Shown: positions 1-7,942 of the stretch, piece by piece
How the letters are laid out: every line of letters starts with the position of its first letter
Position numbering within the stretch: the first letter of the stretch is position 1
Origin: Myxococcales bacterium
Lineage (GTDB): Bacteria; Myxococcota_A; UBA9042; UBA3505
Assembly (NCBI GenBank): GCA_002728755.1
Contig: PBVT01000022.1
Location: forward strand, 1-64,000
Direction: 5' to 3'
DNA: 64,000 nucleotides
The notes under the pieces: model-generated
The model's input: the letters and a program-made list of their open reading frames with translations, nothing else
The model's database searches: none
What the model was told of the DNA's origin: nothing
Made by a program: the position numbers and the translations under genes

Positions 1-1
1 A

Positions 2-1096
2 GCCCAGCCCTTTGATGACGAGAGTTGGTACCCCGTCGATCAATTCATTTTGAGCGGTAAGCCTGTAATCGTCTTTGCCGGGATGTGGAGTGTAGCCCTC
101 AACAATCTGGCCTATCCGGAAGGAGACTCCTTCGGAAAGCCGGCCGAACCCATCAAGAATCAGGTTGTGGCGCTTCCAAATGATCTGGCCGAGCGGATGC
201 AAGCCTACGGCGTCCGTATTGATGGAAGTAGTATGGTCGCGGACACCAGCAGCAACGATAAGATCTCGATCATCTATCAGCCGGATCAGGGGCCTCGGGT
301 ACAAGCCAATGTGAACTACCCATTGCTACCGCGCGTGAATGACCTGGGCGGAATGAAGAAGTTCCGAGGTACTCTCAGTGGCGTTACCCTACCATTCCCT
401 GTTGAGATTCATCCGGTCCCAGAGCGCTTGGGGGATGCGACCTTTACGCCGCTAATGCGGTCGAGTGGAAACGCAGTTCTACTCAACAACCCACAAGCAG
501 AGCCAGGACCTCTGGCACGCCAGATCCGGGATGCGGGGAAGCGTAGCTCGCGAACCCTCGCCGCAGAGGTTACGGGCACCTTGAAGAGCTATTTCCCGCC
601 CGACAAGCTCCCCATCGATGAGCAAGCACGTATGTCTCATATTACGGAAGGAGATGTGCAACTCCTTGTGATCGGCAGTCATATGGGCTTGGAAGGTATC
701 AGCGTCAACCAGGTGGTTGGAAGCCTCGATCCGCAGGCACTGCAAGAGGATATGGGCATCTTATTCACCAAGCTTCGTGCTGCCGATCTGTATCTGCAGA
801 ACTGGGATTTTCGTATTCGCCAGCTCTTTCCGGTCATCAGCGATAATATGAAGTTCATTCATAATATTCTCGACTGGGCAACGATCGATCCTGTTCTCGG
901 ACGTATTGGTCCGAAGATCACACGAGGACCGCCACTCTATAGTAATATTGGCTCCATGAAGGATATCTGGACCTGGGGTCTTATTGCGGGTCTGCCGTGG
1001 TTGGTGTGGATGTTCGGTTTTGTCGGTTATGTCTTTCGCCAGAACCGTAATGCTTCAAGAAAAGAGATCTTTGAGGCCGCGAGCGGGGCGGGGTGA
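2..1096 (+). CDS. GldG-type ABC transporter auxiliary protein, C-terminal part
   Basis: The reading frame is already open at base 2, so the N-terminus lies outside the window. The residues before the first possible start (a TTG at 50) read as coding and match the family pattern of a PVDQFILSGKPVIVF-like strand. The protein ends with one hydrophobic segment (GLIAGLPWLVWMFGFVGYVF) followed by a basic tail, as in GldG-like proteins (ABC_transp_aux domain). These are periplasmic-facing partners of ABC-2 permeases, first known from gliding motility. The stop overlaps the start of the DUF4340 gene, the usual partner in this module. The ATPase and permease genes would be expected to the left. The transported substrate cannot be inferred. 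Confidence 0.8.
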   Translation, partial: AQPFDDESWYPVDQFILSGKPVIVFAGMWSVALNNLAYPEGDSFGKPAEPIKNQVVALPNDLAERMQAYGVRIDGSSMVADTSSNDKISIIYQPDQGPRVQANVNYPLLPRVNDLGGMKKFRGTLSGVTLPFPVEIHPVPERLGDATFTPLMRSSGNAVLLNNPQAEPGPLARQIRDAGKRSSRTLAAEVTGTLKSYFPPDKLPIDEQARMSHITEGDVQLLVIGSHMGLEGISVNQVVGSLDPQALQEDMGILFTKLRAADLYLQNWDFRIRQLFPVISDNMKFIHNILDWATIDPVLGRIGPKITRGPPLYSNIGSMKDIWTWGLIAGLPWLVWMFGFVGYVFRQNRNASRKEIFEAASGAG

Positions 1097-2937
1097 TGAA
1101 CCGAAAGCTGGTCATTCTTCTGCTGGTTTTTGGTGGCCTACTCTTTGTCGTCATGAGTCGACCAGGGAAGCGTTCGTCTGATGCAGGTACGCATGGAGGA
1201 ATTGAGAGCCTGGAGACGGAGGCCAAACAGGCCGGGGAGAGCCAGACACTTTTCCAGACGAATGTTCGTGTGATTGAGGTACGTAAGGGCGACCGCGTGA
1301 TTCGCTTGGAACGCACGTCCGACCGTGGAACGGACTGGGAGATCGTGAAACCCATTACGGGATTGGCCTCCTACCAGAAGGTACGAGGAATCCTCGATCT
1401 GTTTCAGACGGATGTTGTCCCGCAAGTGGTAGAAGATTTAACGGAGCAGAACAGCCGTTCTTTTGGCTTTGTCGGTCGGGACACATTGGAGTTGATTCTT
1501 GAGTCTGACGGTGCCGAGCGTACCCATTTGAAGATCGGTGTCACGGATCTGGAGACGACAAGGGGCAGCGAGGACGTCACAGAGCGAACCTGGGTTACCC
1601 GGGTTGGAGTGAAACGACCTCAGGCGCTCCTGGTGACCGTCCCAGGCCTCCGCTCTATTCTTGATGTGCCGGTTGCTCGCTATCGTTCCAAGCGCTTGAT
1701 CCCCGCCAGAGAGTGGACCGATATAGACAGTGTTACAATCCAGAATCCGGAACATGCCGGGGGAGTGATCGAGATCGTTCGAGACGCGACGGATGACGAC
1801 CCCAATCGTTGGCGCTTCAAGAGCCCTGCGGATCGCAGGCTTGGAAACCCTCGTTCCTATTTTTCGAGACTCACTGCTCTGCGTGCACAAAAGGTACATG
1901 CCCGAGCTTCGATGGGGGATATCGGACATTCCCAAGAAGGCAAAGTCGCCACGCTCGAAGTCAACATTGGCGACAAAAAGATTCGTATGCATATAGGGCC
2001 CAGACAGGACGCCTACTGCTACGTCACCGTGGATGGACGACCGGATGATGTCTATGAGCTGGGCATCCATCAACGGCCGCAGATCCTGCCCACGACGGAT
2101 GCCCTCCGAGATAAGCAGGTGTTTCCGTTTGAGACCGAAGAAGACATCCAGAAGATCGAGACCTTCATGAATGACGAGCCTCGACTCGCACTGCAGCCGT
2201 CCGAGGCTGGATGGGTTCGCATACCGGATGGAGAATTAGCCGAGCCCTCACAGGTGGACCTTCTGGTCAATACGATCCTACGTCTTGAGGTGAAGGAATA
2301 TGTTCCTGGCGTGAGTCTTCAGGACGCGGGTCTGGTGACGCCTTCACTACGACTTAAAGTGACAGGGAGACAAGGGAGTTTTGAGGTCGTATTTGGGGAA
2401 GATAGTAAAAAGAATGTGCATGCCCGTCGCGTGGATCGAAACGATATCTTTGTGGTCGCAAAGTATATCCAGGAAAAGCTCGCCACCGGATGGCAGGACC
2501 TGGAGAATCGCAGTCTGTTCTTCTGGAAATCCGGCGATCTGGAAACCATCTTGATCACACACCCTGACGGACAGGTGGTACATTTGACGACAAAGGGAGA
2601 CGAGAGCCGGGTCTGGAAGCTGGTTGATGGAGCCAAAGAGTACCCTATGGACCAGCCCACGATACGCCGCATAGCGGCTCAAGCGGCGACGCTTCGAGTC
2701 CGGGAAAAGAGGCCTGAACTTAAAAACCCGAAGGATACACCTGGGGTGACTCGTATCCTTATTCGAGGAATAGAGGGCAAGGAAGGACAGGTTTTTGTTG
2801 GACCAAGACGTCCGAATGGAGGCCACCTGGTGGGATGCGATGGCTGTTACTTCAGCGATGTCCCCTTTATCCTCTCAGCCGAGAAGCTGGCCGGGATTCT
2901 AAAGCGCAAAGAGACTCTGTTGAGCAACCGGCCGTAA
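1096..2937 (+). CDS. DUF4340 domain-containing membrane-anchored protein
   Basis: This is a protein of 613 residues with an N-terminal transmembrane anchor (about residues 3-20, LVILLLVFGGLLFVV) and a long extracytoplasmic part made of repeated beta-rich segments typical of DUF4340 (phrases such as DRVIRLERTSDRGTDWEIVKPI and GAKEYPMDQPTIRRIA). The ATG at 1096 overlaps the stop of the GldG-like gene (TGATG); a GTG one codon earlier is also possible. DUF4340 proteins habitually sit directly after GldG-like genes, so it is inferred to be the extracytoplasmic accessory of the same ABC system. It ends immediately before the convergent stop of the DUF429 gene, with no intergenic DNA. Confidence 0.82.
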   Translation: MNRKLVILLLVFGGLLFVVMSRPGKRSSDAGTHGGIESLETEAKQAGESQTLFQTNVRVIEVRKGDRVIRLERTSDRGTDWEIVKPITGLASYQKVRGILDLFQTDVVPQVVEDLTEQNSRSFGFVGRDTLELILESDGAERTHLKIGVTDLETTRGSEDVTERTWVTRVGVKRPQALLVTVPGLRSILDVPVARYRSKRLIPAREWTDIDSVTIQNPEHAGGVIEIVRDATDDDPNRWRFKSPADRRLGNPRSYFSRLTALRAQKVHARASMGDIGHSQEGKVATLEVNIGDKKIRMHIGPRQDAYCYVTVDGRPDDVYELGIHQRPQILPTTDALRDKQVFPFETEEDIQKIETFMNDEPRLALQPSEAGWVRIPDGELAEPSQVDLLVNTILRLEVKEYVPGVSLQDAGLVTPSLRLKVTGRQGSFEVVFGEDSKKNVHARRVDRNDIFVVAKYIQEKLATGWQDLENRSLFFWKSGDLETILITHPDGQVVHLTTKGDESRVWKLVDGAKEYPMDQPTIRRIAAQAATLRVREKRPELKNPKDTPGVTRILIRGIEGKEGQVFVGPRRPNGGHLVGCDGCYFSDVPFILSAEKLAGILKRKETLLSNRP

Positions 2938-3798
2938 CTACCGACGACGGGCTTTGACTTTGGCGGGAGAGACCGCGAGTTCTCGAACGATTGAGCTCCA
3001 ACGAGACCAGAGCCATGTGTCGGCGATACCCAGGATAGTTCCCGATTGGCCCGGTACGGAGAAGTTCTTGGCATAGGGTGATCTGCGGACCATTCGATCG
3101 AGAGCAACTAATCCGAGCAGACCGTCAAATGCGTCAGACATTCGTAGTAGTTGGGAACGCGTCATCAGAACGAGTGGGTCATCCGACAACTCGTCGAATG
3201 CTCGGCCGTAGGGGGTTCCTTCCAACACTCCGACCGCCTGCTTTAAGGCGCGGACCATATCTTGTCGTTTACTGGCACGCTTATAGCGCGGAGGACGTTT
3301 CTTCCAGGCTCGCGCGTCCAGCAGTTCATTCCACTCACCATCGTCCAATAGTTTGACCGGCTTTTTGTCGGAAACAAACTGGAGGCTCCACAGTACGCGC
3401 AAGACCGCATAGGGGTAGAGTTCGACGACCTGGCAATCTGGTACTGCTTGCTGAATGCGGGACGCGATTTCAGAGCCGAAAGAGCCAGCTTGAGCCGACG
3501 GTAGAAGTGGGATGCCGGCTTTGATCAGACCCCGATCGACGGGACGAAACGAATCCGCCTGCCCGGTCTCCAGGGGGCCGTCTAAGGGAATATCGATACC
3601 GACGATTCCACCCGGTACAACGAGCTCTTTGACCCAGTCCTCAAGCCATTCATCCGCGTTGAGGAGGTCCACTTTGGCCCGTCCGGTCTTGGAGTCACTC
3701 CATGCAACGGCCGTACGAGACCAGTTGGTTCGGCTCCAACCAACATCGATAACAACCGCATTCGCGGTTTTTTTACGTCGTGGACGACGGACTTTCAT
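2938..3798 (-). CDS. DUF429 domain protein (RNase H-like fold)
   Basis: This is a protein of 286 residues with a basic N-terminus (MKVRRPRRKK) followed by the strand VVIDVGWS and, around residue 95, GIVGIDIPLDGP. This paired-Asp pattern is typical of DUF429, a family predicted to adopt an RNase H-like fold. Further family landmarks are a central RPVDRGLIKAGIPLLPS segment and VELYPYAVLRVL. No biochemical role is established for the family. The stop codon abuts the stop of the upstream plus-strand DUF4340 gene, so the two genes converge with no gap. The start lies 16 bases from the stop of the next minus-strand gene, so the two may be cotranscribed. Confidence 0.75.
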   Translation of the reverse strand: MKVRRPRRKKTANAVVIDVGWSRTNWSRTAVAWSDSKTGRAKVDLLNADEWLEDWVKELVVPGGIVGIDIPLDGPLETGQADSFRPVDRGLIKAGIPLLPSAQAGSFGSEIASRIQQAVPDCQVVELYPYAVLRVLWSLQFVSDKKPVKLLDDGEWNELLDARAWKKRPPRYKRASKRQDMVRALKQAVGVLEGTPYGRAFDELSDDPLVLMTRSQLLRMSDAFDGLLGLVALDRMVRRSPYAKNFSVPGQSGTILGIADTWLWSRWSSIVRELAVSPAKVKARRR

Positions 3799-3814
3799 GA
3801 TGGACTATCGCGGT

Positions 3815-4291
3815 CTAGTCTTCGGTCTTAACAACCATTTTTGTGGCCTGTACATGTTTGGCATTGGCCACGAGGTTCATTTGGAAATCTTGAGCCAGCT
3901 GTTTCTTGAGCCCAGAATATAATGCGGTTTGACTCACTTTCGTGCCATTATGAATGACACAGAACGCACGGAACTTTTTGTCGGGAAGAGCTTCCTGGAT
4001 GGAGCGCTGAAGTTGGGTGCACTGTGTACCCATATGGGCGATTCGAGCACCAAAGATCTGCACCATCGTGGGTTGCACCGAGTTCATCAAGTGCAGGCGC
4101 ATCATATTATCCGTAGCGTAATCCAACTGCGTGAGCGGTAGAAGAATTGCTTTGGATATAACGGGATCTTCCGCATTATAGGAGTCGATGGCTATCAGGA
4201 GCCTTTGAATCTTATGCTTCAGATTTGAGAGGGCAGCCCAGAGAGGATCACCCAATGGTAACGCTCTTGGATTGGCTGTATTGTTTGGCAC
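3815..4291 (-). CDS. hypothetical protein, helical
   Basis: I do not recognise this 158-residue protein. I placed the start at the GTG at 4291 (MPNNTANPRALPLGDP) because an AAGGGG ribosome site sits six bases before it. The longer ORF from an ATG at 4312 has that site inside its coding region. The sequence looks mostly alpha-helical, with a Leu/Ile-rich first half (KHKIQRLLIAIDSYNAEDP) and two isolated cysteines (MGTQCTQLQ, FRAFCVIHNG). It has no signal peptide or membrane segment, so it is probably cytoplasmic. It is oriented with the DUF429 gene 16 bases downstream and diverges from the Cys-rich lipoprotein gene. Confidence 0.6.
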   Translation of the reverse strand: MPNNTANPRALPLGDPLWAALSNLKHKIQRLLIAIDSYNAEDPVISKAILLPLTQLDYATDNMMRLHLMNSVQPTMVQIFGARIAHMGTQCTQLQRSIQEALPDKKFRAFCVIHNGTKVSQTALYSGLKKQLAQDFQMNLVANAKHVQATKMVVKTED

Positions 4292-4502
4292 GGTATTCCC
4301 CTTTCTATGCATTCGGTTACGTATAAACTCATGCGTAGATTCCCCTCATCGATGTGGACTCTATACAGGTTCATACGAGAGATGCAACTCGTTTCCCCTT
4401 GTTTCTATATGGGTCTAAGCGGACCGGGATTGCCAGGTGTTAAAAGGCGACCTAAAATCGAGAGTCGATATGCGGTCTACTGGCTGAATTCGAGGGGCGA
4501 AT

Positions 4503-6776
4503 ATGAATCGATGGCTTACGTTTGTCGTGGTAGTTTTTGTGTTCGGGTGTGGTCCGGGGTCGACACCTGCACTGGACACCGGCTCAAGTGATGTACCTGA
4601 TGTCGGTGATGGTAGCGATACCACCGCCGTTTGCGTGACCGACTGTGAGGATGGTGACCCCTGTACGGTGGATTCGTGTACCAGCGAGGGGCTGTGCAAC
4701 CATGAACCAATTCCTGGTTGTGATGTGCCGTGCATCGTATCTGGTCAGTGTGATGACAAAAACCTCTGCACTGCCGATAGCTGTGTAAATGATGAATGTT
4801 CCCACTCGTCCATAAGCTGCGATGATCAAGACGATTGTACGGATGATTCTTGTGAACCGGCCCTGGGTTGCCTTCATACACCGAATACGAGCTGTCTCGC
4901 GGCCTGTAGCAACGACGACGATTGCTCCGATGGAAACCCGTGCACGGAAGACCAATGTGATGTGGCCACGGGTACTTGTTCATACGACGCTATCGTCTGT
5001 CCCGAGCCAGAGGACCCGTGTATGTACGCTATTTGTAGCCCATCGGCCGGTGGCTGTGGAGCGGCACCAATCCCGGAATGCGCGCTGATTTGTGAGTCGG
5101 CGGAAGATTGCCCTCCGACAGACGACCCCTGCAAAATCGTAGGCTGTACGAACGGGCTTTGTGGCACCTGGGAGAAGACGTGTGATGACGCCATTCCATG
5201 TACTGCGGATTCCTGTGTGGCCGATACGGGGGCCTGTGTCCATGAGCCTATCGCGGATTGTAGTTTCGACTGCGAGGACGACGCGGATTGTTATTTTGAA
5301 TCGGGGACGTCGCTTTGTATCAAGAACAATCAATGTATTGAGCAACTCTGCGTCTTTGAAATCGAGGATTGCGATGACGGTGACGAATGCTCCGAAGACA
5401 GCTGTGACCCGACCGCAGGCTGCTTACACAGCCCGATCGCGGGCTGTAAGCCCCCATGTTCGTCCGATGAAGAATGTGCGGATGACAACAAATGCACCAT
5501 TGAAGGTTGTCTAAATAACTTTTGTCTGCAGGCCGTGGTTGAGTGTAACGATGGCGATATATGTACGGCGGATTCCTGCGACCCCGAGACGGGCTGCGTA
5601 TATGACCCCTTGAACCCATGCCCCGCCTGTCAGTTCGCCTATGAATGCGATGATCTGGATCCATGCACTTTGGACTCATGCGTGGCGGGGACCTGTGTGG
5701 TGGACTTGAATCCGCAATGCCAACCCTGTGACGATGCGACCTGCAACGACGGGAACCCGTGCACGTTCGACAGTTGTGTCGATGGATATTGTACCCATGA
5801 TGTGGCCGCCCCGGAGGGAGAGAGTTGCGACGATGGAGATCCATGCACATCGGAGGATCGATGTACCGCCGGTAGTTGTGCCGGGTTGTTACCGACCAAT
5901 TGTGTGGATGAAGATCCCTGTACCCAGGACCTCTGCGCACCACAGAGCGGATGTACCCACCCACCGTCCTCCCAATGTATGCCATCCTGTGCTGCGGATA
6001 CGGATTGTGCCGATGGGAACGAGTGCACTTTGGATATCTGTGTAGTTGGCGTTTGCGCCTATAAGAATAAGACCTGCCACGACGAGAATCCCTGCACAAA
6101 CGATCTCTGTGATCCGGATACCGGTGCATGTAGCTTTGTGCCGTCGCCGGGCGCTTGCAGCGACGGCAACCTATGTACAGTGAACGACCAATGCAACGAC
6201 GGAATCTGTCTCGGAAACGCCAAGAATTGTGGGGATGATGACGAGTGTACCGTGGATACATGCGAGATAGGGACCGGTGCTTGCACCCATGTGCCGACCC
6301 CCGGGTGTGGAACAGAGGGATGTACCACGAACCTCGATTGCGCGGACTTCTTCTTCTGTACGACCGACAGCTGTGATGTAGCGACAGGCCAATGCACCAA
6401 CACCCCGGTGGATTGTAACGACGAGAACGCCTGTACAGATAATGCCTGTGATCCTCTCAGCGGTTCCTGTTTAACCATCGAAATCGATTGCGACGATCAG
6501 GATCCGTGCACAGCGGATAGCTGTACGCCACAAACCGGCGGATGCGTCCACGAATGGGACCCCTCTTGCGGTTCTCCCTGTACTACAAATCAAGATTGTA
6601 TGGATGGACTGGCCTGCACCATCGACCTTTGCGCCCAGGGCATATGTTTCAACTCACCCAAGGATTGCGACGATGGTGACGAATGCACCGAGAACTCCTG
6701 TGACCCCGAAACCGGCGGCTGCAACACAGTACCCATTCCCAACTGCTGTCCAGAAGGGGAGTCCTGCGCGGAGTGA
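4503..6776 (+). CDS. large Cys-rich repeat lipoprotein
   Basis: This is a 757-residue protein with a short signal peptide and lipobox (VFVFGC, Cys16), so it should be a lipid-anchored surface or periplasmic protein. After a Ser/Asp-rich spacer the rest is a chain of roughly twenty Cys-rich modules of about 35-45 residues built on a pattern such as C-x-D-G-D-P-C-T-x-D-S-C, often followed by T-G-x-C-x-H-x-P and C. The Asp-rich loops could bind divalent cations and the cysteines should pair as disulfides in the periplasm. Such proteins are common in Myxococcota and relatives, but their function is not known. A GAGGGG ribosome site precedes the ATG. A second relative lies at 57418-59457. Confidence 0.85.
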   Translation: MNRWLTFVVVVFVFGCGPGSTPALDTGSSDVPDVGDGSDTTAVCVTDCEDGDPCTVDSCTSEGLCNHEPIPGCDVPCIVSGQCDDKNLCTADSCVNDECSHSSISCDDQDDCTDDSCEPALGCLHTPNTSCLAACSNDDDCSDGNPCTEDQCDVATGTCSYDAIVCPEPEDPCMYAICSPSAGGCGAAPIPECALICESAEDCPPTDDPCKIVGCTNGLCGTWEKTCDDAIPCTADSCVADTGACVHEPIADCSFDCEDDADCYFESGTSLCIKNNQCIEQLCVFEIEDCDDGDECSEDSCDPTAGCLHSPIAGCKPPCSSDEECADDNKCTIEGCLNNFCLQAVVECNDGDICTADSCDPETGCVYDPLNPCPACQFAYECDDLDPCTLDSCVAGTCVVDLNPQCQPCDDATCNDGNPCTFDSCVDGYCTHDVAAPEGESCDDGDPCTSEDRCTAGSCAGLLPTNCVDEDPCTQDLCAPQSGCTHPPSSQCMPSCAADTDCADGNECTLDICVVGVCAYKNKTCHDENPCTNDLCDPDTGACSFVPSPGACSDGNLCTVNDQCNDGICLGNAKNCGDDDECTVDTCEIGTGACTHVPTPGCGTEGCTTNLDCADFFFCTTDSCDVATGQCTNTPVDCNDENACTDNACDPLSGSCLTIEIDCDDQDPCTADSCTPQTGGCVHEWDPSCGSPCTTNQDCMDGLACTIDLCAQGICFNSPKDCDDGDECTENSCDPETGGCNTVPIPNCCPEGESCAE

Positions 6777-6788
6777 TCGTTCTGCGCC

Positions 6789-7388
6789 CTAACGGAAATC
6801 GACAAGGAATTTGTCGATGTCCCCATGGTGGTAGGCGTAGAAATTCACGAGGAAATCGAAGGACATGTATTCGTCGGATGGGGGAAGAGGTCTTGGGCGT
6901 GACCGACGCGTAAGAATACGCTCTTTTTCCCAGTCGATGTCTACGATTTCGGTGTCTTCGTAGAAGTTGTCTTGTAGACGTTTTTTGTTGTGCAAGAAGC
7001 TGAGCAGGCGTTCGAGTTGCTCCACTGTGAAGCGGCGCTCCGGCTCGGGCTCTTCCTCTTCTTCTACGGTTTCTTCCGCGGCGGCTTCTACGGTTTCTTC
7101 CGCGGCTTCTTCCGTGGCGGCTTCTACGGTTTCTTCCGCGGCTTCTTCCGTGGCGGCTTCTACGGCTTCGTCGTCGGCCGCTGCGTCAGCTTCGTCAGTC
7201 GTACCTGGCACAGGTGGAACATCGACTGCTTCCTCCGGCGCCGCTTCGGGCTCGGCGGTTGCGGCTTCTTCGGCGTCTACTGCGGCGGCTTCCGTTGTTC
7301 CAGGAACTGGTGGTACGTCTACGGGGGCCTCGTCAGGGGCAACCTCGTCTACCTTTGTTTCGTCCGGTTTGGTCTCGTTGTCGCTCAT
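6789..7388 (-). CDS. acidic low-complexity protein with conserved C-terminal domain
   Basis: The protein has 199 residues from the ATG at 7388 (MSDNETKPDE), chosen because AAGGA lies seven bases upstream; an in-frame GTG at 7403 would put that site inside the gene. The first two thirds are Ala/Glu-rich, with a duplicated VDVPPVPGTT segment and tandem EEAAEETVEAAT units. The last 75 residues look folded (RRFTVEQLERLLSFLHNKK, then EIVDIDWEKERILTRR and a Pro-rich patch). There is no signal peptide. I do not recognise the C-terminal domain. The low-complexity part is probably a disordered linker or a spacer for interactions. It converges with the Cys-rich lipoprotein gene, 12 bases away. Confidence 0.65.
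   Translation of the reverse strand: MSDNETKPDETKVDEVAPDEAPVDVPPVPGTTEAAAVDAEEAATAEPEAAPEEAVDVPPVPGTTDEADAAADDEAVEAATEEAAEETVEAATEEAAEETVEAAAEETVEEEEEPEPERRFTVEQLERLLSFLHNKKRLQDNFYEDTEIVDIDWEKERILTRRSRPRPLPPSDEYMSFDFLVNFYAYHHGDIDKFLVDFR
7062..7172. repeat. 36-base tandem repeat inside acidic protein gene
   Basis: A 36-base unit, starting GGCGGCTTCTACGGTTTCTT on the plus strand, begins at 7080, 7116 and (diverging) 7152. It encodes the EEAAEETVEAAT units on the minus strand. Because the period is a multiple of three and the codons are GC-rich, all frames stay open here and produce artificial ORFs. Length variation between strains would be expected. Confidence 0.85.
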
Positions 7389-7520
7389 GGGCTCGTCCTT
7401 CACGGAGTATACGATGTCTATAAAGCACCGATAAAAAGCTGTAAAGCCCTTCTACGAATGGCCGCCAGAAGAGAGCACGCATGGAATCAATTTCAAGATC
7501 TCTTTGTTTCGAGTACGCGC

Positions 7521-7549
7521 CTGTCTGGTACAGGTGAATATGATACAAT
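7521..7549 (+). promoter_or_regulatory. possible promoter/operator of the repeat-protein gene
   Basis: A TACAAT hexamer at 7544-7549 (overlapping TATGAT at 7539-7544) lies 25 bases before the repeat-protein start. The -35 region 17 bases upstream (CTGTCT) is poor. It overlaps an imperfect inverted repeat, CCTGT-CTGGT-ACAGG, at 7520-7534, and the half-site ACAGG recurs at 7551-7555. This arrangement would suit a regulated promoter, but it is inferred from short matches only. Confidence 0.25.
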
Positions 7550-7573
7550 CACAGGTCCGTAACGGAGGCGGAG

Positions 7574-7942
7574 ATGCAGGCATTTTTCGTGGTAGTCGGT
7601 TTCTGGCTCGGCGTAGTTGGGCCTTTTCAGATGGGTTATAAGGCGTGGACTGCTGACGACTGTAAGGCGTTTTTGCGCAATAACGACATCTACTGCAAGA
7701 CCGGAGATTGCAAAGCTCTCGTTCGCCGAAACGATATCTACTGCAAGACCGGAGATTGCAAAGCCATACTGCGCAACAACGATATCTACTGCAAAACCGG
7801 AGACTGTAAGGCCATCATCCGTCGTAACGATATCTATTGTAAGACAGGCGACTGCAAGGCGTATCTTCGGAACAACGATATCTACTGTAAATCGTCAACC
7901 TGCAAGGCGATCCTGCGCAATAATGATGTCTATTGCCGGTGA
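7574..7942 (+). CDS. tandem 16-residue Cys-repeat protein
   Basis: This is a 122-residue protein. Residues 1-20 are hydrophobic (FFVVVGFWLGVVG) with no basic residues before them, so they form an atypical signal or anchor. From Cys30 to the end it is five full copies and one partial copy of a 16-residue unit, C-K-A-h-h-R-(N/R)-N-D-I-Y-C-K-T-G-D, with two cysteines per unit at positions 1 and 12. The N/R position alternates in units 1-5, hinting at duplication of a double unit. A strong GGAGGCGGAG ribosome site precedes the ATG. The 3' end overlaps the convergent membrane-protein gene by 13 bases. I do not know a function. An exported disulfide-linked repeat rod or a processed peptide precursor are possibilities. 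Confidence 0.7.
   Translation: MQAFFVVVGFWLGVVGPFQMGYKAWTADDCKAFLRNNDIYCKTGDCKALVRRNDIYCKTGDCKAILRNNDIYCKTGDCKAIIRRNDIYCKTGDCKAYLRNNDIYCKSSTCKAILRNNDVYCR
7661..7939 (+). repeat. 48-base coding tandem repeat (5.8 units)
   Basis: The DNA repeats with a 48-base period matching the 16-residue protein unit. Units start at 7661, 7709, 7757, 7805, 7853 and 7901, and the last is cut by the stop codon. The units differ mostly at synonymous positions while the protein stays nearly constant. This points to selection on the peptide rather than to a very recent expansion. Confidence 0.85.

Noticed and set aside
5320-6261. Long minus-strand ORF (313 codons) inside the Cys-rich lipoprotein gene
   Set aside because: Antisense to a clear coding gene. 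Its His/Arg/Tyr-rich composition is the complement of Asp/Cys/Asn codons. No start signal or family match.
6990-7562. Plus-strand ORF over the acidic protein (Phe/Tyr/Gly repeats)
   Set aside because: Produced by 36-base repeats that stay open in every frame. The minus-strand frame has a ribosome site and a folded C-terminus.
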